A DNA stretch of 64,000 bases from Acanthosepion pharaonis (lineage: Eukaryota > Mollusca > Cephalopoda > Sepiida > Sepiidae). Position 1 is the stretch's first letter, and each line of letters starts with the position of its first letter. The notes under the pieces are model-generated. The model was not told the DNA's origin, searched no databases, and saw only the letters and a program-made list of their open reading frames with translations. The translations under genes were made by a program, and so were the position numbers. The stretch lies in NCBI GenBank assembly GCA_903632075.3, contig CAHIKZ030003485.1, positions 52,501-116,500 of the forward strand. The letters are read 5' to 3'. Positions 45,711-56,368 of this stretch are shown one piece after another.

Positions 45711-45712
<2 letters not shown>
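45482..45712 (+). repeat. SINE-L/Penelope junction fragment
   Basis: CTGCCGGAGGGCGCATAT and, further on, AGGAGTGTTTAATGAT and TGATTTCGTTTGTGTTTAT match 48073-48135 closely. The same composite of SINE-L head edge plus Penelope-3 end is therefore present twice. Confidence 0.6.

Positions 45713-45807
<95 letters not shown>
45713..45807. repeat. (CA)n(TA)n compound microsatellite
   Basis: 24 CA units and then about 23 TA units. Confidence 0.97.
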
Positions 45808-45809
<2 letters not shown>

Positions 45810-45995
45810 TTATAGTAATCGATCGAGTCTAGAAGAATAATCAGCAGAATGCAGAAAGTACTGGACGGCCGCCGTTTCGTCCTACTTTGGGACTGCAGTA
45901 CGCATCCACTACCGAGATTCGAACCCGCATCGTTTTGATACAACACAAGCGTCCTGCCAACGAAGACGAAGAAGAAACTGAATAGATTCGATATA
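45808..45995 (-). repeat. tRNA-like SINE ending in (TA)n
   Basis: Minus strand: GTTGGCAGGACGCTTGTG (A-box region), GATGCGGGTTCGAATCTCGG (B-box), then a body with GACGAAACGGCGGCC, running at its 3' end into the (TA)n at 45761-45807. Confidence 0.65.
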
Positions 45996-46148
45996 GCGCC
46001 GCTACTCACAAATTCCGTGGTGATACTCATCCAAGTATTCATAACCCAACGGATTGTGCCCCAAGAGTCACGTCTTTCCTTTTCCCCGAACTGCTCCACC
46101 ACAGAGCATTAGCTGGGTCAAGCAAGGATATACAAGTAATAGCATTTG

Positions 46149-46150
<2 letters not shown>

Positions 46151-46191
<41 letters not shown>
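46151..46191. repeat. (AT)n microsatellite
   Basis: About 20 AT units, directly next to the left end of the inverted-repeat element. Confidence 0.96.
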
Positions 46192-46200
<9 letters not shown>

Positions 46201-47378
46201 ATTAACTGGTTTAAAATATTTTTTTTTTCGCTACACAGTAATAACCATGATTCAAAAATGGAAGCTAAAAACTTCAAATTTAATTTTGTAATTAAATTAA
46301 AAACATTAGTTCCATTTCATCTTCAAGCGAATATTGGAGTAACTTAATTTTTTAATTTATTGAGTTTTAAAGGCACAGAAAAATTCATAATTCACTGTTT
46401 CCAAGGATAGAGAGAAATCCAATCATTCAGACAAGGGGTGGTAGTGTGTTCATTTTTATTAACATTTGTTGTATAAGTTATTAGTTACGTTCCAAAAAGG
46501 GGTTAAGTTTAGGTAGGGGAAAGGATGTATTTTTCAATGAATTCTGACATCCGTTAAATGCATGTCGGCTGGGGTTTTTTTTTAATTTTATTGTTAACGG
46601 CAAAAATTCTTTTGGCATTTTTTCCTACTTAAAGTTTTTTGGGGGGTTGTTTAGGTTAGAATACGTTTTATTTAACTACATTTTAAAAATATTTTCACTC
46701 TTAATTATTAATAGATTATATCTCTTTTTAAAACAAGTAAATGTAATAGAATTACTTACATTGTATAAAATTATTTTTTCATATCAAATATAAGTATGTA
46801 TATTACCAGATCGCATTTTTTAAAATTTTATTTTTAAATATTATTTAAGAAAATTTTTTGACAATGACGGCAAAAAATAGCTATTTCATTTCTCTGATTC
46901 AGTAAATTTATATTTTTTTATAAACTTAGCAATATATAGTTTCTCATGTATGCACAAAGGACGTGGGTCATTTAATGACCTACATATTCTAGCGTTTCTT
47001 ATTAATTTCGATTTTACTGCAGGTGTTTTATTGGATTCTTTCAAGTGCCAGAAGTACTTTGAGAGAGATGTTTGATTTTTATATTTATTTATCCTAAATG
47101 AACTTTGATGTTGATTTTACCGATTTTGAATTCATGGCTTGTGCAACCTATATAAATATTTGTGTTTTCAGGATTTTAAATAGATAAGATATTGCATTGG
47201 TATAGTAATTCCGTGAGACATTTATTTTGTAGAGGACAGTTAAGAGGGTTTCTACAGTTACATAATTTTTGTTTATCTTCATCTGTTTTTATTCTTATTT
47301 TTCTATTGTTTAAAATATGTTATGGTTATTACTGTGTAGCGAAAAAAAACATATTTTAAACCAGTTAATTTATAATAT
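46192..47378. mobile_element. 1.19-kb non-autonomous DNA element with 56-bp terminal inverted repeats
   Basis: The left end (46193-46248: TATTATAAATTAACTGG, TTTAAAATAT, T-run, CGCTACACAGTAATAACCAT) is the reverse complement of the right end (47322-47377) with one mismatch. The interior has no transposase-length frame. TA lies just outside TTATAAATT on both sides, compatible with a TA target as in Tc1/mariner, but the left flank is itself (TA)n, so this is not decisive. Near-identical ends suggest recent activity. An inner palindrome GGTCATTTAATGACC lies near 46967. Confidence 0.78.
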
Positions 47379-47472
47379 TTATCCTCTATAAATTTACATT
47401 GAGCACTGCTTTCTAAAAATAAAAACAAGATATATCAATAAGAAGACTGGATTATATATCTTACTCTTCTTT

Positions 47473-47506
<34 letters not shown>

Positions 47507-47616
47507 AAAACGTAATAAATTATAACCATGGAATATTAGTGCTTGAGCATTTTTTATTATATTCTTACTTTGTCCTGGACATTGAGTTCTACCTGTATTC
47601 TATCCTCTTGGGAATT

Positions 47617-47711
<95 letters not shown>

Positions 47712-47744
47712 ATTGACCACTAATATTATCTATCTATCTATCTA

Positions 47745-47797
<53 letters not shown>
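47379..47797. repeat. Chain of microsatellites
   Basis: (AT)n at 47477-47503. (TA)n at about 47621-47693 runs into (TG)n to 47711. (CTAT)n at about 47731-47749 runs into (AT)n to 47797. Confidence 0.95.
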
Positions 47798-47799
<2 letters not shown>

Positions 47800-48092
47800 T
47801 TTATTTGTTTAAACGTTATTTGTAATGGATACTCATATTTGAATAGTTGGCCTTTTTTTATTATTAAACAGAATATTGACTTATTAACATCTACCGGCCT
47901 GAATATTCGAAAAAATGTCAGAAAAAAATGAGCCCTCCGCCAGGATTCGAACCTGTGTCCCCTAGGGAAAAGCGTCATTAGGCTTTGTTTGATCAGGAGG
48001 TCCTATGTTGCCGAGAGGTCGAGACATTAAATCTAATGACAGTTTAGTCTAGGGGACGTAGGTTCGTATTCTGCCGGAGGGCGCATATGTTT
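47798..48092. repeat. Head-to-head pair of SINE-L tRNA-like heads
   Basis: On the minus strand from 47985: CACAGGTTCGAATCCTGGCG, then ATATTCAGGCCGGTAGATG and a tail ending at (TA)n. This is SINE-L copy 2. On the plus strand from about 48010: GTTGCCGAGAGGTCGAGAC (a type II tRNA A-box form as in Leu/Ser), AATGACAGTTTAGTCTAGGG, and GTAGGTTCGTATTCTGCCGG. The two heads face each other and about 50 bp of each can pair (about 80%). Confidence 0.7.
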
Positions 48093-48917
48093 TTTACGGG
48101 AGTGTTTAATGATATTGATTTCGTTTGTGTTTATTTTTATTTGTTCCTGAACTAAGGTGATGGCCTTATCTAGCATGGGTTCTGTTATAGACGGGTAGAA
48201 TTCCTTTATGTATAATTGTATAAATTGGCAATTATGTTTGTTTTTTATGCTGCGGAATCAGTTTATAGTTGTTTTTGTGTTTTTTTCGCTGTATTATTCC
48301 TAATTTCTTCCTTAGCTCTGAATTAATTTTTTCTAGTATCGTTTTACTTATTTTACCTACTTCACTTTTGGTTGGGTTTATGAGTCTGCATGTTAGGTTG
48401 GTTTTGAAATTTTCTTTGTGGTCTTTTAGTGTTCTGCGCCTTACCGATGCAACTTATTTGGTCTAATTTTGGGGCGATTGCTTTAGCTTCCTTATTGATA
48501 TCATGGTCTATTGCATGTGGTGCTTTTTTGTATGTTTTAGTTATGTTGTTGTTGAGTAATTTATTTGTTTAAGGGGGTGGGGGGCTTAGTTCATATAAAT
48601 TTCTAGTTTTGTCGCTGCGATAAATACGTTTGTTGAATTGTTTATTTTAGTTATATCTTCTTTTAGTTTTTCTTAAGGTGCCTTTTTGTTTTTTATGGAA
48701 TTTTATGTTTCTGACTAGGTTAGTTCAGTCTTTATCGAAGTAGTCTAATTTTTGTTGCGGGGTGGCATTTATTAGTTTTAAAGCCGTATTTTTCCTTGAG
48801 TGTAGTGTTATTTTGACGGTCCTGGTTTAAAAAGAAATGGGCTTTCCATCTTATTCTTTTTATGAAACTTTCTATTTTTCAATTAATTTTAGCTTATATG
48901 TGGATGGGAATGAGGTG
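48093..48917 (-). mobile_element. Penelope-like element 3 (RT fragment)
   Basis: The nucleotide sequence runs parallel to 26080-26705 and 27346-27400 (for example GTATAAATTGGCAATTATGT against GTATAAATTCGTAATTATGT). The minus strand shows INKEAKAIAP, then pieces of TLKDHKENFKTN and SKTILEKINSELRKKL, the RT segment that copy 1 has lost. Frames are badly broken. Confidence 0.8.
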
Positions 48918-48918
<1 letters not shown>

Positions 48919-49015
<97 letters not shown>

Positions 49016-49027
49016 TGTGTGTGTTTG
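48919..49027. repeat. (AT)n(TG)n compound microsatellite
   Basis: About 24 AT units, then about 27 TG units with two interruptions, up to the LTR start. Confidence 0.96.
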
Positions 49028-49447
49028 TGTCGGACATAACTCCTTAATTTCCTAAATATTCACTAGGGGTCGCTCTCCCTACGCTATAAATACTGGGCGA
49101 TTTCTTGCCTGGTTCTCTTTTTACTTTGCATTTCAGCAGGTACATTTACAAAATGTGATCTCTCGTAGAGATCTGCGATTTTCCCACTTGTGGGAAAATG
49201 CCATTAAACACACATACACGTGCGTGCGAACATTCACCAAAATACAAACATTCACACACAAATACAAATGTTAATGTCTTTGTCACTTGGAAATTTGTTG
49301 TATAATACATATATTTGTTGACATATATATATCCTTCTTGTTTGTTTTGTTTACATCTTCGGTTGAACTTGAATCCGCCATGTTCTTGTAGTTGGACCGA
49401 CAAACACACGTGTTCCTAATTTAACAACATGTAAACCCACGGTCCGC

Positions 49448-49451
<4 letters not shown>
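49028..49451 (+). mobile_element. Solo LTR 3, 424 bp, related to LTR 1
   Basis: Starts TGTCGGACATAACTCC and ends CACGGTCCGCTACA, with TATAAATACTGG (49085-49096) 57 bases from the start, as in LTR 1. Shared later blocks include AATACATATATTTGTT and GTAGTTGGA(C/T)CG. The left flank is (TG)n and the right flank is (TA)n, so no target duplication can be read. It may have landed inside a compound microsatellite. Confidence 0.83.
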
Positions 49452-49494
<43 letters not shown>

Positions 49495-49626
49495 TTAAGG
49501 TGTGCTATATTTATGGGATAAAGTGCTCACTATCAGAGATAGATCGTATGTAAATATATATATATATATATAAAAGTGAACATTGAAGTCAACACTCAGA
49601 ACCTCTGAGTGTTGACTTCAATGTTC

Positions 49627-49680
<54 letters not shown>
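49452..49680. repeat. Palindrome between (TA)n tracts
   Basis: (TA)n occurs at 49452-49491, 49554-49573 and 49630-49680. Between the last two, GTGAACATTGAAGTCAACAC with CTCAGA and its exact reverse complement are separated by only three bases (49578-49632). The preceding 49500-49553 is a reversed copy of 23385-23430. Confidence 0.85.
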
Positions 49681-49682
<2 letters not shown>

Positions 49683-50375
49683 CTAAGAAAAGGCGAAATT
49701 TATAAGGCATTTTTTATTAAAAAAAAAGTTAAAAACAACCGGTTTCGTCTCAGGACTTATCAAGTTTATTTTTCTGGGAATAGAAAATTTATAAAAGCGT
49801 GTAAATTACATTAACGAATGGAATGGAATGGAAGAGAGAAAAAAAATTAATTTCAAGAAACTAGAGTCCAGTAACATTCAAACCCAGTAAGCATTTCCTT
49901 TGTTTACAAAGGGAAGGCTCAAGGGATCTGATATACAAGAACTCTAGAACCTTCAGGTGAAATGTGGAGTGGGACCAAGATAAAATCAAAAAACGGTCCG
50001 CACTAAAATTAACCACACATTTCCTACTATTTATTACATGCTCAGAAATAGCAAAGCCAGAAGTATTGGTTAGTTGGCTTTTCCTGGTAGCCGGATTCAA
50101 AATCCTGGGGGGTAAATGTTGTTTTATTCTCGAATCCAAACGCTGAGACGTCCTCCCTATGTAGTCGTGTCCACAACTACACTTGTATTGATAAATCACT
50201 GAATTAACATGATGGGGATGGAGGACGTCCTTACGAATGGAAGAGAACGCAGGAAGGGTAACAAATATTACCCTAACATTCGCCGAAAAATAACAGCTAT
50301 TGATCATACGTGAAATTCGTCTAGATAAACTCTCACCCTCTGTAACAATATAGGAAAGACGCAGATAAACTAATA
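49681..50375 (-). mobile_element. Penelope-like element 4, intact-looking GIY-YIG end
   Basis: The 148-codon frame from 50307 extends upstream in phase with SYIVTEGESLSRRISRMINS. The nuclease core reads VIYQYKCSCGHDYIGRTSQR then LDSRIKQH, with the later Glu in FAISEHVINS and the tail FHLKVLEFLYIRSLEPSLCK. The Cys pair in KCSCGH is typical of this type. The stop is at 49861. The 3' part then has TTGATAAGTC-CTGA-GAC-GAAAC (49764 to 49742), a hammerhead-like core, before (TA)n. The reverse transcriptase is missing (5'-truncated at about 50375). This is the best preserved domain in the window. Confidence 0.92.
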
Positions 50376-50431
50376 GATTATATTAAGAAAAAATATTAAG
50401 AAAAATATTTTAAAAAATTATATCAACTATT

Positions 50432-50469
<38 letters not shown>

Positions 50470-53029
50470 CATTACCCCATCGTTATGATCATTTCCCCTT
50501 ACAAATTAAGATTAATTTGTAAGGATTTTCAAATCGATTAGGTTAATAAGAAAAAATAAAATGAAACTGGCTTAATAAAACATTGAGGTCTCTATGTGAA
50601 TCATTTTTAATATTTTATATTATATTACGATTCACTTGGATTATATACCAACCAATTATTACCTATGTAATATGTGCCTTTCAACTGGTAGAAAGAAAGA
50701 AAGACAGATGTTCGGCTTCAGAGTTATAATGAATATTTATTTTCTAAATTTAGTTCTAGCACTAGGCTATTTATTTATTTGATTTGTAATTTGAAAGAAT
50801 AAAAAAAATGTGTATTTCTATTAAATTTTTTTAATAAACTGAATTTGCTAATATATACTTTAATATTTGCTACCAAAAGTATATTATTGTTTAGGAAAAT
50901 CGACCGTTAAGTAAAAACTCTAAAAACTGATCCTCAGTAAATTTGGAAACAGTCAATTATTATGACAAAAATGTCTTCTTTTTTAAATTTAGCGTATTAT
51001 TAAATATTTCTTGCAAATCACAGATTTAAATTGAAAATATTTTAATATTCAAACATTATTTTGGCATTAAACAAGTTTAAGCAGGAAGTTTTTTTTTTTT
51101 TTTTTTTTTTAAACTTGTGAACGAGAATGCTTTAATTATTACTGCACTTCTTTGCCTCCATAAATGCCTAGATCAATTGTCTCCGTGTCCCATAAAGAAA
51201 TATTTTAATTTGTTTAAACATCATAACAGACTTTTCAATTTTCTTTTTTAACTGAAAATAAAAAAAAAAATTGTGGGTTTACTTTAAAAACAGGTTTTTT
51301 TTTATACATTCCACACAGAAAGATGCAAAAATCGTCATTTAATAAGTTACGTGATAAATTAAATTATTTTTACTGTAGTTATTCCATCATTGGAGTTGGT
51401 AATTGAGAGAAACAGTGTAAGTCGAGAAAGCCAGTGAGAGTAAGAAATAGAGAAGATGTGTGAGTGTAAGATAAAGAGAGAAGAAATGGGTGTGTGTCAA
51501 AAGAGAGAAAGAGTAACTATATGCGAAACAAGTCGGGCACCTGTTTTTATATTTTATTATTTATGTTTTAATACGAAATCTCTTCGTCCAATTGTACAAG
51601 TGAAGAATAAATTATCGGAAACAAAATCAATGAACAATCCAAACTGAGAAGATTATATAACCTTTTTTTTCGAGATATTTTCAATTCCAAGCAAAGAAAA
51701 TAAAATCTAAAATTAGTTTGTTTTTTTTTACCGTCTTTAAAATTAACTTTCTAAATACAACATACTTTTCATGTGACACAATTTGAGAAATCATCAAATG
51801 AAGAAATAATAATAATAATAATAATAATAAATCAGATTTGACACATTTAAAGAAACGCATCGTCATCATAGCGTCGTCTTTCAGTGCAATTTCAAATATT
51901 GCTTCTTTTTCTCTCACACACACGTGGTTGTGCATTCTATGACCAAATATGGTTTTACTTGATCATCAATGACAACGTCTCTAAACTACGGGTGTTCGAA
52001 AGCGTCATATTATCAAGTAAAGATACTGCCGATAAACATATAAAAATCTAATAAGCTATGATTATTTTTTTTTAGTTACAATTCAGTCGATCTGGGCAGT
52101 CTGCTATATTTATCTAAGAATCAACGTTAACATTTGTTTTATGTTTTCGACTTTGGGCGGTGAACAAAGTCTGCCACTGTAGCTGATTTGCGGGGTATCA
52201 ATTTACCACAGCCTACAGTGAATAGCGCATTTGATAAAGGTGTCTTTTCGAGCCAAAAATAACTCACGCCAAATTGTCTTCCATATCTTCCGGCCAGTAC
52301 AGTAGGCCAAGAAACATTCTTATAGGATAACTTTAACAATTTTGAATCTAAGAATTATTTGATGTTGATTTATAAAGAAATTTCTTCATGATTTTGATTT
52401 CCACTCTATCTTTTTAATCTTTCAAAAAGATTAAACGAAGTAGCTGAATAAATAACTATACTGTTTTATAAGTATTATAAATTATAAATTATAAATTATA
52501 AGTATTATAAATGTACTTTTTTATAGATATGTGTTGAATTCATTTTATGATCTGAGCCATCAAGTAATGTCATGTTCTAAATTTTGTAAGAAACAAATTG
52601 ACAAGAACATTTTAAAACAAATAACATTATTTTATAAAGTAGCCACAAGAACCCATCATTAAACAATCGAGAGAAGCACAAATGCTGCAACATAAAGAAC
52701 TAACGAAAGAATGAGTAAATGTTTTTTTCATATAAGAAGAAATTACAAATGAATATTCATAGATGTATGATCATCTGAAAAAAAAAGGTCGCTTGTAAAT
52801 GATTATTAAATAATGAGTCGACTTCTTTGATAAAAGGCAAAATTAGATCCTGAATAAACGTTGCGTATTGATTAGCAACGTGTCTGAAGTCGAAAAAAGA
52901 GAAATTGTAGACTTTCGTTGTGTTGGCTGTCAGTTGACAAGAATTTCTTTGCAGGAATAAGAGAGTTATGAGGTCTCTACAAATATATGGTCAGTCAGTC
53001 AGTCAGTTAAGTGCCGTTCGTGATACACT
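50376..53029. other. Very AT-rich unassigned DNA
   Basis: (AT)n at 50434-50465, T-run at 51091-51111, (AAT)n at 51805-51831, tandem ATAAATT units at about 52468-52500, (GTCA)n at 52991-53007. The palindrome ACGTTGC-10-GCAACGT lies near 52858. No gene was recognised. Confidence 0.45.
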
Positions 53030-53290
53030 CATGAGTCACCAGGTAGAAGATGTTTCCTGTAGGAGGCTGTCCTTTCTTTCTCCGGTAGACTGGCTGCCAA
53101 TCAAGGTGATAGGACCCAGTCTGTCCTAGTAGTCAACTCATAGCGGGGGGGGGTGAAGAAATGATATTTGCGCCATTTTCCAATGGTATTTGCGCGTAAG
53201 TGAATGTAACGAACCCGACTAGAATTCGAACTCAGCTCTCCAATTTCTCATTCCACCACATCGCACATAGTAAAAAGCTTAACAAAGTTT
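53030..53290 (-). repeat. SINE-B copy with full body
   Basis: Minus strand: B-box GAGTTCGAATTCTA (about 53222-53235), TTACATTCACTTACGCGCAA near 53200, and the CCTTGATTGGCAGCC block near 53095. It matches 30725-30955 in order. A G-run lies at 53143-53151. Confidence 0.8.
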
Positions 53291-54290
53291 AAACTGCAAA
53301 TATTGTCCAGTATAAACTGCTTCTGTATGTGCATCGGATTTTTGAGTGTGAATCATATCTGTTGGAACAAAGTATATCTTTGAATAATATAAGGTAACCT
53401 AGAATATGAACTAAAAATTAAGCACCGTTTCTGATTTAAAGATAATATATTTACAAGATGAACAATGGCTGTAGCAAGACACAACTACTGTTTATGATGA
53501 TGCTGATGAGGATGATAACGAACAAAGTAGTTATGATGAGACCACTTCATATAAAATGTATAATAAAAGCAATTGTAAGTTAAAAAGTAGTTAATTTTAT
53601 TTCTATATGAAATCATTAAGCATTTTTAAGGAAAAGTTATCATTATTTTATAAGCATCATTACTTGAGGCAGTGATTAGTAATTTTTTTTTCATTTCTTT
53701 TCTTCTTGTCTGATTTTTTCCCTTTTTCATTTTTATTAGCATTTCTTTGATTTAACACGTGATATTAGGGTGTTATTTTGCATAGATTATCATTAATAAA
53801 AATCAAAAATTCATATTTCAGGTTATTTAATTTAAAAAAAATAACTGGGTGATGGTGTTGCGAAAGCTACTGTACTGATGTGTATGAGGAGGCTGTTCAA
53901 GTGTGTTATGTAGAATACCATATTTCAGTCTAACAGAAAAAACAATGAAAAGTAACACGCAACAATGGAGATAAGGTATGGCTAAGTGAAAATGAGGATT
54001 TATTTACGCTATCACCTCGAACGATATACAAAAATAATTATAGAGCTTGCACCGGGATATTAACGCATACATAAAAGTTTGTATTTTATTTGTAATGAAA
54101 ATTCGCTCGAGGAAAATATACACATGCATGAGCGTTATCGTATGCTAGGTGTAGAGATTTTCATCACGTAGTGGCCTCAGCTTTTGATGCTATCATTGCG
54201 TTTCTGACGCCGTTATGGTTGATTTTGTTCATTGGTGTCCGGTTACACTGAGTAAATGTCTTCGGCGAGTGCCAGAGACTGGTGTTGTAT
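53291..54290. other. Unassigned AT-rich DNA
   Basis: No supported feature. Confidence 0.4.
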
Positions 54291-54325
54291 TCATATGCAA
54301 ATCTCCACCTTATAAATAGCAGTTG
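54291..54325 (+). promoter_or_regulatory. Octamer plus TATA box, candidate core promoter
   Basis: ATGCAAAT (54296-54303) is followed eight bases later by TATAAATAGC (from 54312). An octamer directly upstream of TATA is a known promoter layout. A start near 54342 would place the exon-like block at 54752 downstream. No transcript evidence. Confidence 0.35.
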
Positions 54326-54751
54326 ATACAGCTGGAGGGTAAACGAAACTACAAGAGAAATAGTAGTGAATACTTTTAACTAATTATAGTTTACAACAAC
54401 AGGTAAATGATCGTGATGAGCCTTCTGCAGTGGTGTCGAATTGATGGTGGTTTATATAGTGTTAGAGTGGTTCGAAAAATAACTGTTGAAAAAACGTGCA
54501 TGGATCTTTTCTGACAGTTCGGAAAATATTTTATGACATCTTAATTTTTTTCTTCTTTTGTTCTGGAAGCGGATGACAAGGACCAGCCTAAAATTAATAC
54601 AAATTGTGTTAAGTGGCTGTCGAGGTGCGCATTTCTGTTTTCGCTGATTTTGATTTTGAAGATCCCGACACCTGCTGTTTATCTTTGAGACGAGGCGCTA
54701 TAACGACAATTGCAATAACAAGTGAATTTTGTCATTTTTTTTTTTTTTTAG

Positions 54752-55025
54752 ATTCAGCTGTGCAATCCACTTGATAAAAGTTTGGCTAATTCGGAAGATA
54801 TTCATCTACACAAGCTTCAACGAAGAGTTCAAATGCCTATTATGCTTATCAGAAACCACGTCCAAAGTTGTGTAATGGAACACTCCAAGCAGTCAAGCGG
54901 ATCCATCCTGCCCTCATGTCATCGAGGTAACTATCCTGGGTAAGCAAAAAGGATAATGTATTCATTCCTAGGATCCAAACAGACTTGCACTTCGATTTCG
55001 ATTAACTTTTCAATTCTCAGTGAAG
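54752..55025 (+). other. Exon-like block, copy 1 of a direct duplication
   Basis: Preceded by a T14 tract and AG (54750-54751) and ended by GAAG|GTAAGC (55026), near-consensus splice acceptor and donor. It is about 80% identical to 56093-56368. One plus frame is open for 63 codons: IQLCNPLDKSLANSEDIHLH at the start and VMEHSKQ...SCHRGNYPG at the end, then stop. Copy 2 reads in the same phase as IQLYNSLDKCLDTLEGVPLH...VMEQSKW...SCHQGNYPG. I do not recognise the peptide. It may be an exonised repeat, a duplicated exon of a non-coding transcript, or a fragment of an unknown element. Confidence 0.4.
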
Positions 55026-55639
55026 GTAAGCGTTTCCATTATTATTCAGTGAAGATCGATTGACAAGCGCATATTAATAATGAGCTGTCTCTGTAACACG
55101 TGATACCACCCTTAAGATTTATTAAACGAATTAATAATTTTAATTACTCTATTTTAATAAACCGTTTTGTACGCACGCGCGCGTGTTTTTTGGAAATCAC
55201 AGTCAAACAGAAAGCTACAGCATTTCCGGTTTTTGCTGAAAGCCTTCAAGTAATAATATATAATATGTGGTATGTATTTGTGGTCACCAGGGGTCATCAA
55301 AGAGTATGAACATGCTAAAGCAATTTCTAGCAAAATGTAGTGTGATCTTGGATATAACGATCAAAAATGTTTTTAATCACAGAAATGGTAGAGTGGATTT
55401 GACCAACATAATCACCGGAAGCCCTTAACAATGCTTTGTTGACGTTATGTTTGTATTGCGGTCAAACAATTACATTCGTTGCCGTAAAGTGGTACGTGGA
55501 GGTAATTTAGGGGTGAAAATTATAATACGATAAATGGTGCTGACCTGCAAATTTCCAATGCCATAGATCAATTTTAGATTAAATAGCTTTTTACAGTTAA
55601 ATGAAAGAGTGGAAAAGGTTGATTTGTCTGTCTGTAAAA

Positions 55640-56010
55640 TGTTGTGTCAGTTTTTTTCAGATAAATTCTAAAATGATCAAGAATGGACTCTGTAATGAAG
55701 AATCAATGTGATATTTTCCTCGTTTAGAAGAGCCGCAGATTTTGTGTTTATATTGTCGGCAAAATGGCGGTATTTGTGGTTTCAGATACGTAATTATGCA
55801 AATTTCAGTGACTGCGCATGCAAAGACCGAATACAATAAAAAGCGAGAGTTGCTGAGAGAAAAAGCGAGAGTTGCGGTAGAAACAGGATTTGATGACGTT
55901 GTTTTGTTTCCAGCAGAGACATTTCTTTTAATAGATGATACTTTGATAGTAGACATTTTACATACAGATTTAATTTTTTTCAGTTATTTAAAAAAACATG
56001 AAAACTAGAA
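55640..56010 (+). other. Motif-rich spacer with 88-codon frame
   Basis: AAAATGGCGG (YY1-like, 55762), ATGCAAAT (octamer, 55797) and CTGCGCATGC (NRF1-like, about 55812) lie within about 60 bp. The open frame to 56008 includes RELLREKARVAVETGFDDVV and is not recognised. An overlapping minus frame is also open, which weakens both. Confidence 0.25.
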
Positions 56011-56092
56011 AAAAACTATTACTAGTGTTGTTTTCTTGTCTCAATTAGTTATACGAAGAAATGAACTGAAAGCTGTTACAAGAGATTCCTGG

Positions 56093-56368
56093 GGAAATTC
56101 AGCTGTATAATTCACTTGACAAATGTTTGGATACTTTGGAAGGTGTTCCTCTTCACAGACTTCAACGCCTATCATGTTTATCAGAAATCTCGATCTTCCA
56201 AACATGTGTAATGGAACAGAGCAAGTGGTCAAGTAGATCCACCCTGCTCTCATGCCATCAAGGCAACTATCCTGGTTACGCAAAATGGATCATGTGATAA
56301 TCCTTCATTCCCAGGATCCCAACAGACTTGCACTTTGATTTCGAGTAACTTTTCGATTGTCAATGAAG
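56093..56368 (+). repeat. Copy 2 of the 54752 block
   Basis: Colinear with copy 1, differing by a 13-bp and a roughly 4-bp indel whose net length (9) keeps the frame. It has the same GAAG|GTAAGC edge (56369), but the poly-T/AG acceptor is absent. Confidence 0.7.

Noticed and set aside
52858..52881. RFX-type X-box (GTTGC...GCAAC)
   Set aside because: The half-sites are separated by 10 bases and not the usual 1-3. It is kept only as a short palindrome.
55657..55956. 99-codon minus-strand frame
   Set aside because: It overlaps an 88-codon plus-strand frame, and neither shows a domain. At most one could be real, and nothing favours this one.
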